Assembly: GCA_027186245.1 (NCBI GenBank) | Contig: CP114482.1 | Coordinates: 129,001 to 193,000 of the forward strand | Origin: Coriaria nepalensis | Taxonomy: Eukaryota > Streptophyta > Magnoliopsida > Cucurbitales > Coriariaceae | DNA: 64,000 bases | Direction of reading: 5' to 3' | In this document: positions 59,274-64,000 of the stretch, in pieces | Layout of the letters: each line of letters opens with the position of its first letter | Position numbering within the stretch: position 1 is the first letter of the stretch | The notes under the pieces: model-generated | Told to the model about the DNA's origin: nothing | The model's database searches: none | What the model saw: the letters and a program-made list of their open reading frames with translations, nothing else | Position numbers and translations under genes: made by a program

Positions 59274-62149
59274 GGACAGAGAGGCAAATAACAAAAGTAG
59301 GGGGAAAATAGAAAAGAAAAATTGAGAAGAATTAGGAAGAAAAGGGGCAACCTTTGATTGAAGAAGGTGACCTGAAAAGTCTGAAACTTTCATTAGTATT
59401 CACTGTTTATGGTAAGGAATGAGATAATACGAGACAAAAAAAAAAAAAAAAAACCCACAAAAAGTGAAGACAGAAAAAAGTTTTTTTCTTTTTCTTTTTT
59501 CAAAATCCCAATTCAACCCCAATTTGTCAAATTTTAACTCTGCCTCTGGGTATAGTTTATTTCCCTTCTTTTTACGGTTACTACTCTGTTTTCTCTCCTC
59601 TCGCCTCTGTGTCTTTTTGTGTCGATGCTACTGTTCTGGGTTTGGACCAGACAGGTATGAAAGCAACTTTAACTGCTCTTCTCACTCACGTTCCTCGACA
59701 CTTCACTTGCCTTTCTTTTTCTTTCTCTTTTCTCCGGATTGAAGTTACAAGCATGAATTTTATGAGTCAAATTCACTGCCCCGCGCCTTTTTATATGTAT
59801 GAGGAAAAAAAAACTGATAGCACCTACTTAATTAAACACAAGCTTAAGACTTTTCGGTCCACAATCTCATCTTGTCATTATTTTCCCCTGCATGTTATAA
59901 TTGCAACAACAACAAACAATGTATGAAACTTGATGCCTAACGTCAATGCCTAGTGGGGTTGCTTTAAACACAGACGGCGGACCCATCCTTCCTTGAGACA
60001 TGCATGTTTCATCAAACAAAAACAAATACAGAACCAACCCACAATTCCTTCCTTATTGTAATCGAATCTGCAACTCTACTCTATTATATATATATCTATA
60101 TATGTATGTGTGTGCATGTACAAGACATGGGCCCATAGATCGTGCGGTCAATGTTTTTATTTCAAAAGAAGATTTGAAGGAATTTACACACAATTGGCAA
60201 AAGATAATTGAAGTCTGTCTTGTTAAGAGTAATCAAGTAGGTGTTAGTGGAGGATTAACATGATTTATATAAAACCAAACGGCGCAAGAAAAGGACAAGA
60301 GAGATGTTATAAAATTAGTCCTGCCTAATTGATAAAGACAGCCATTATGGTAAGATAATTATCCCAAGGATTATATAGTATACTATTCCCCTTGGTAGGT
60401 GGTGCATATATAGCCCACCTAAATAACATATTTGCAGCATATTCCAACATACACATACATATATTTCATATCTTCTGTTTTCTAAAGCACTAATGCTTGA
60501 ATGTCAAGCTACTCTTCTTTTTCCAAACCAAAAAAAAAAAAAAAAAGTATTTGGAACTGATTGATGAGATGAGAAGACATGTTTCAATCCTAATCCCACC
60601 AGACATGGAGATCAAGTACTTGTTGCCTAACAAAATGGTCTGAGAAAGTAAGAAACTAGTCACCCATTGATTGTAACGGGATTAGTTGGTGTAATTGGTC
60701 CAAAGTGGCTTTACTTTTTCAAAGCTACCTTAATCAGTATGATTATTAATTATGTATTGTTGTCCTTTTTTTTCTTTTTTTTTTTCTTTTTTTTTTTCTT
60801 TTTATAATCTTATTAGCTAGAACTAAACGTAAAGGAGTGGGGGGGAAAGGAAACTGAATTGCAATTAGTCATATATTTGCAGAAATCGCTCCTATGAAAA
60901 CTTGAAAGAGACACTCCCTCATCAATTCAACAGTCAACCTTAGCTACAGTTTGTGCCTACCAATCTACTCCAATTAGGTCAATGACTTTTATCCTTCCAT
61001 AATCCGAGTGCTTACATTTTGTTTAAACTACTACATTTAAATAAATTATTAGATTACAGATGAGTAAGACCACAAGACCAATCTCACATGATCTAAGATT
61101 ACAATAAGTTTGTGACTCTTATTCTAATCAATTCATGATTCAACAAGGTCAGACTAAAATGGATGCACTGCAACAAAGTCTGGGTAGACTAAGTCAGAGT
61201 CTTTGTTTCGAATCCGTGACATAGAATGAAGATAATAGATTCTTTTCTATCTCTCAAAATTGGGGTTAGACAGACAGCAAATCTATCCGACCTCGAGACA
61301 AAGAAAGATTCCAAGGTGTCACAATCTAAGCCCATGTGCCTGATTGGAAGGAAGAACTCATATTTTGTCCAGTGGTGTCTAATTAGATGAGTTGGAGATA
61401 AAAACAGACTTCCTTTTCACAACAAAACCCAACCAAAACAAGTGAATCGGTTCCCATCTAACTTGTAACTCGATAACAGTATGTATATGAATATATGAGA
61501 GAGTCCAGATAGATCTCATGTGGGTTTTACTCTTACCATCCTCTTCCATATCAATATCAACTATGTGACATGAAGATCAAATAAACTAGAAGATATAAAG
61601 TAATTAGTAAGTAGCTAGTAGACATTATTATGTGGGCTCAAATCAAAGAATGTTTCTCGATTCTAAAAGAAACTGGGACAAAATTCTCTTAGAAGCTTTT
61701 CGAAAAGCAATTATGTAAGCATCGTATGCTCCAAGCTTCAATGCTAATTTTGTTGACTCCTAATCATTTGGTTCGCCAATCCTTCATCTTTAAGGATGCT
61801 TTTCCCCTTCTCTTGGAGTACTTTTTAGTCTATCCATAGTTACAATTGGTAAAAGCATATTCATATTATAATCTAAGAAACTAAAGAAAGGTTTAGAAAC
61901 TCATAGCTCCCTTCTCTTCTTACCCAACCCTGCTCTTTATGACCTAATCTTTCCAATAAATATCCAAGAGCCACACAATCCAATCCCTGATCTTTGGCAA
62001 TAGAAAACATATTGTCAAAGTATAGAAACAAGAGTAAGGAAGAGTAGGACCTCAAATATATGGGTAAAAATGATATATAATATTTTTTCACCCCTGGTCT
62101 TCTATAAATATCTAAAATGATACAAATCCAACATGTCCAACCCCCCCAA
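59274..62149. other. Intergenic: TCP20 promoter side, no gene seen
   Basis: The leader of TCP20 reaches to about 59450, with an A19 run near 59438-59456 and CT/T-rich stretches beyond. Further on there is a TA run near 60078-60100, T-rich runs near 60763-60802 and anonymous AT-rich DNA. I find no coding sequence in 2.9 kb. Confidence 0.65.
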
Positions 62150-63185
62150 GTTCATCTACTCGTTGAAGGGCCAAATGACATGCACAAGGTGGATTGATCT
62201 GGAAAATAGAAAGCACGGCAGATGGAATCGTCCAAATCCTGTCCCCACATATCAAACCCGAAGCACAGAACTAACATAATCCTCAACCTCCTTCTGATTG
62301 ATTTGTTCCCATACATACAAAACCACCGCCCCAAAAGTCATGTTGATAGCAAAATTCGCTCCGATATTAAACGGAGAACCCATAGCCATTGGAATCGGAA
62401 CGAACCTAGATATGTTGTTAGGAGCCACATCCCTCACAAAGTTCATAAGCAAAGCTGCCACCAAGATGGTATTCTGTCCTCGAGAAATATATTGTCCCGG
62501 AGCTTCTGTTCCGATAAGAGTTTGGAGCTTTCATTATCTGAAAAGGATTTGATTGAACAAAATGGATAATGGAGGTTCTTATGAGATTAGGAATTTAAAT
62601 AATTACCTATAAGCTCTTTAATAACAGTGCTTTTGTTGGACCATTCTTTGGTTGTAAATGCTATGAGTTTGATCAAATTGTAAAGACCATCTCCAAGGAT
62701 AAGGGAAGTTGCTATGAGGACCTGAAGGGACAAGAGGATATCAAAGTGGTGATAAGAGGCAGTCATATGTAGTGTGTCTTGAATATAGAAATTGATTTAG
62801 TGTCACATCTTATATCCATGAAGTCCTTTGAAATCATTACCACCGAGATCAGATGGATACCAATATCCAGCGTGTTGAGGAATGATCGGCCATAAAATGC
62901 CCCATGAAATGATAGCACCAAGAAGAGCCAAGAAATTTACAATGGGAGGGTAAAGTAGACCACACCCAACATAAGTTGGACTCAAGTCAAAATAGAACCT
63001 GTATGGAGGAATATTGATTTTACTACATATACCATAAAAGGTTTACGTGTTCTTGAAAAGCTGCAAGCCAAGACTAGGAAAATTTTCGAACTGCATGAAT
63101 CTCCGATACCACTGAAGAACCACTTAAAGCAGCCCCAAGAGAAGCTTAAGCCTAAATATTTTCCAAGACAGTGTACTTGTTTTCT
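62150..63185 (-). pseudogene. Truncated YSL (yellow stripe-like, YSL4/YSL6-type) metal transporter pseudogene
   Basis: Pieces follow one another on the minus strand: KQVHCLGKYLGLSFSWGCFK and WFFSGIGDSC (about 63162-63085); a one-base slip; ENFPSLGLQLFKNT (about 63094-63050); FYFDLSPTYVGCGLLYPPIV to GYK (62998-62803), followed by AT where a GT donor is expected; VLIATSLILGDGLYNLIKLI (62726-62615); then ISRFVPIPMAMGSPFNIGAN and VVLYVWEQINQKEVEDY. SGLICGDRIWTIPSAVLSIF continues in another frame (near 62250), with a further slip before LCMSFGPS. YSL proteins carry about 14 membrane helices and move metal-nicotianamine complexes. Here the 5' half and about 200 residues in the middle are missing. 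It is a relic. TCP20 and YSL6 are neighbours in Arabidopsis, which fits its position. Confidence 0.85.
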
Positions 63186-64000
63186 GCAAGTAATAATGAA
63201 GAAGAAACCACACAGATAATCATCTTATGACATGTAAGGTCTATAGTCTAGCAAGGACCAAGTACCAACACACTTACTCGGCAAGCTCAGCTTCTAGATT
63301 TGTATGGAAGCCATTGATCAGCAAGGACGAAGGACGAAATGGTTGTCGTCTCCGTCTCTGTAAGCACTGAGAGCCTGAGAAGACACAGCAGAAAACACTA
63401 TGCATTTTCCTTTTTGCTGAATTTTTTATTTTTAATTTTATTTTCTAAAAAATACACAATTCGATCAAATTATACTTAAGCGAGCTTAAATCGACATTAA
63501 AAAAGGTAAGAGTTTTGAGCTGAGCTGAAGTAATGCAACTACAACCCATCTCAAAGCAAGAGTAATCGCATTTGAATCTGAAAGCTTGAATTCGTCGGAA
63601 TCTCGAGCTGTATAAAGAAATTGAAGACGAAGAGAGCAAATTGGAGTGAACTGAAAAGTAGTGGAATAAGACTCAATATGATGTTGAAGGGAAGCGAAGG
63701 GAAATGACTTGGCTTCAACTGGGATTTGTAACCGATACGGTCTCCAACCTGTGAAGAGGAAGAATTATTTGGGCTTCCCAACATACGGGTTGTTGATAAA
63801 GGGAAGGGGTAGAAGGAAATGTTTGGACCTTCAATTTCTACTTAAGGCCCAGTAGTAAATGTATAGGTCCAATATGTGACTTTACTTTTGTTAGGAACAG
63901 AAACATTATAGTAAAAAACATGCAGAGTATTATGTCTCCAATTTTTGTCGTAATTAATAAAGAGAAAGTTTATGATGAATGAATGAATGAATGAATGAAT
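63186..64000. other. Right edge, no gene seen; (GAAT)n at the end
   Basis: Residual sequence upstream of the YSL relic. No further YSL exon is recognised up to the window edge. The last 25 bases are a GAAT tetranucleotide array that continues past the window. Confidence 0.6.
63974..64000. repeat. (GAAT)n tetranucleotide array, cut by the window edge
   Basis: At least six TGAA units run up to the last base. Confidence 0.95.

Noticed and set aside
59274..59393. Longer TCP20 start at 59393
   Set aside because: It would add a hydrophobic leader unlike any TCP protein, while MDPKG at 59273 is the family start.

Overview
This is a stretch of nuclear DNA from a eudicot plant. The evidence is AT-rich intergenic DNA, short GT-AG introns, plant-only families (NAC, GRAS, TCP, CC-type glutaredoxin, MUB, BAHD acyltransferase, PPR, EXO70 expansion) and plant LTR-retrotransposon remains. 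The species cannot be named from sequence alone. A gene that looks like the mycorrhiza regulator RAM1 suggests a host of arbuscular mycorrhizal fungi.

Layout, left to right. 0-2.4 kb: a convergent inverted duplication around a tandem repeat, no clear gene. 2.4-6.0 kb (-): ten-exon BAR-domain/proline-rich protein. 8.2-9.6 kb (-): a decaying gene for a MGCG-start protein whose small intron holds a complete solo LTR. 10.9-11.5 kb: degenerate ~82-bp minisatellite. 13.3-14.3 kb (-): divergent NAC factor. 16.2-17.9 kb (-): glycerophosphodiester phosphodiesterase. 19.4-20.8 kb (-): double-stranded-RNA-binding protein of the DRB2/3/5 group. 21.8-24.6 kb (-): pseudogene of a conserved plant protein. 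25.2-27.2 kb (+): intronless EXO70 exocyst subunit. 29.1-31.8 kb (+): CID-domain (RPRD-like) RNA polymerase II protein. 34.9-35.3 kb (+): CC-type glutaredoxin. 36.6-38.2 kb (+): membrane-anchored ubiquitin-fold protein. 38.9-41.1 kb (-): RAM1-like GRAS factor. 43.1-43.7 kb (+): secreted Ole e 1-domain protein. 44.2-46.2 kb: gag-only, pol-less LTR element (TR-GAG type). 46.5-47.8 kb (-): BAHD feruloyl transferase (ASFT/HHT). 48.8-50.5 kb (+): ribosomal protein eL8 (L7a). 51.0-53.0 kb (-): PPR protein. 53.7-55.9 kb (-): broken ACT-repeat (ACR) gene. 58.4-59.3 kb (-): TCP20-like factor. 62.2-63.2 kb (-): broken YSL transporter fragment.

The genes do not form one pathway. They read as an ancestral collinear block. 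From memory, the same families lie together in Arabidopsis in two duplicated segments, around At3g26910-At3g27020 and At5g41000-At5g41100 (BAR, NAC095, GDPD2, DRB3/DRB5, Ole e 1, MUB4, CID protein, ASFT, TCP20/TCP6, YSL6/YSL4). The RAM1-like gene sits inside this block, and RAM1 is known to be missing from Brassicaceae. Three genes are clearly decaying here and a fourth probably is.

Exon coordinates were derived by hand from splice signals and reading-frame continuity. No database search was run.
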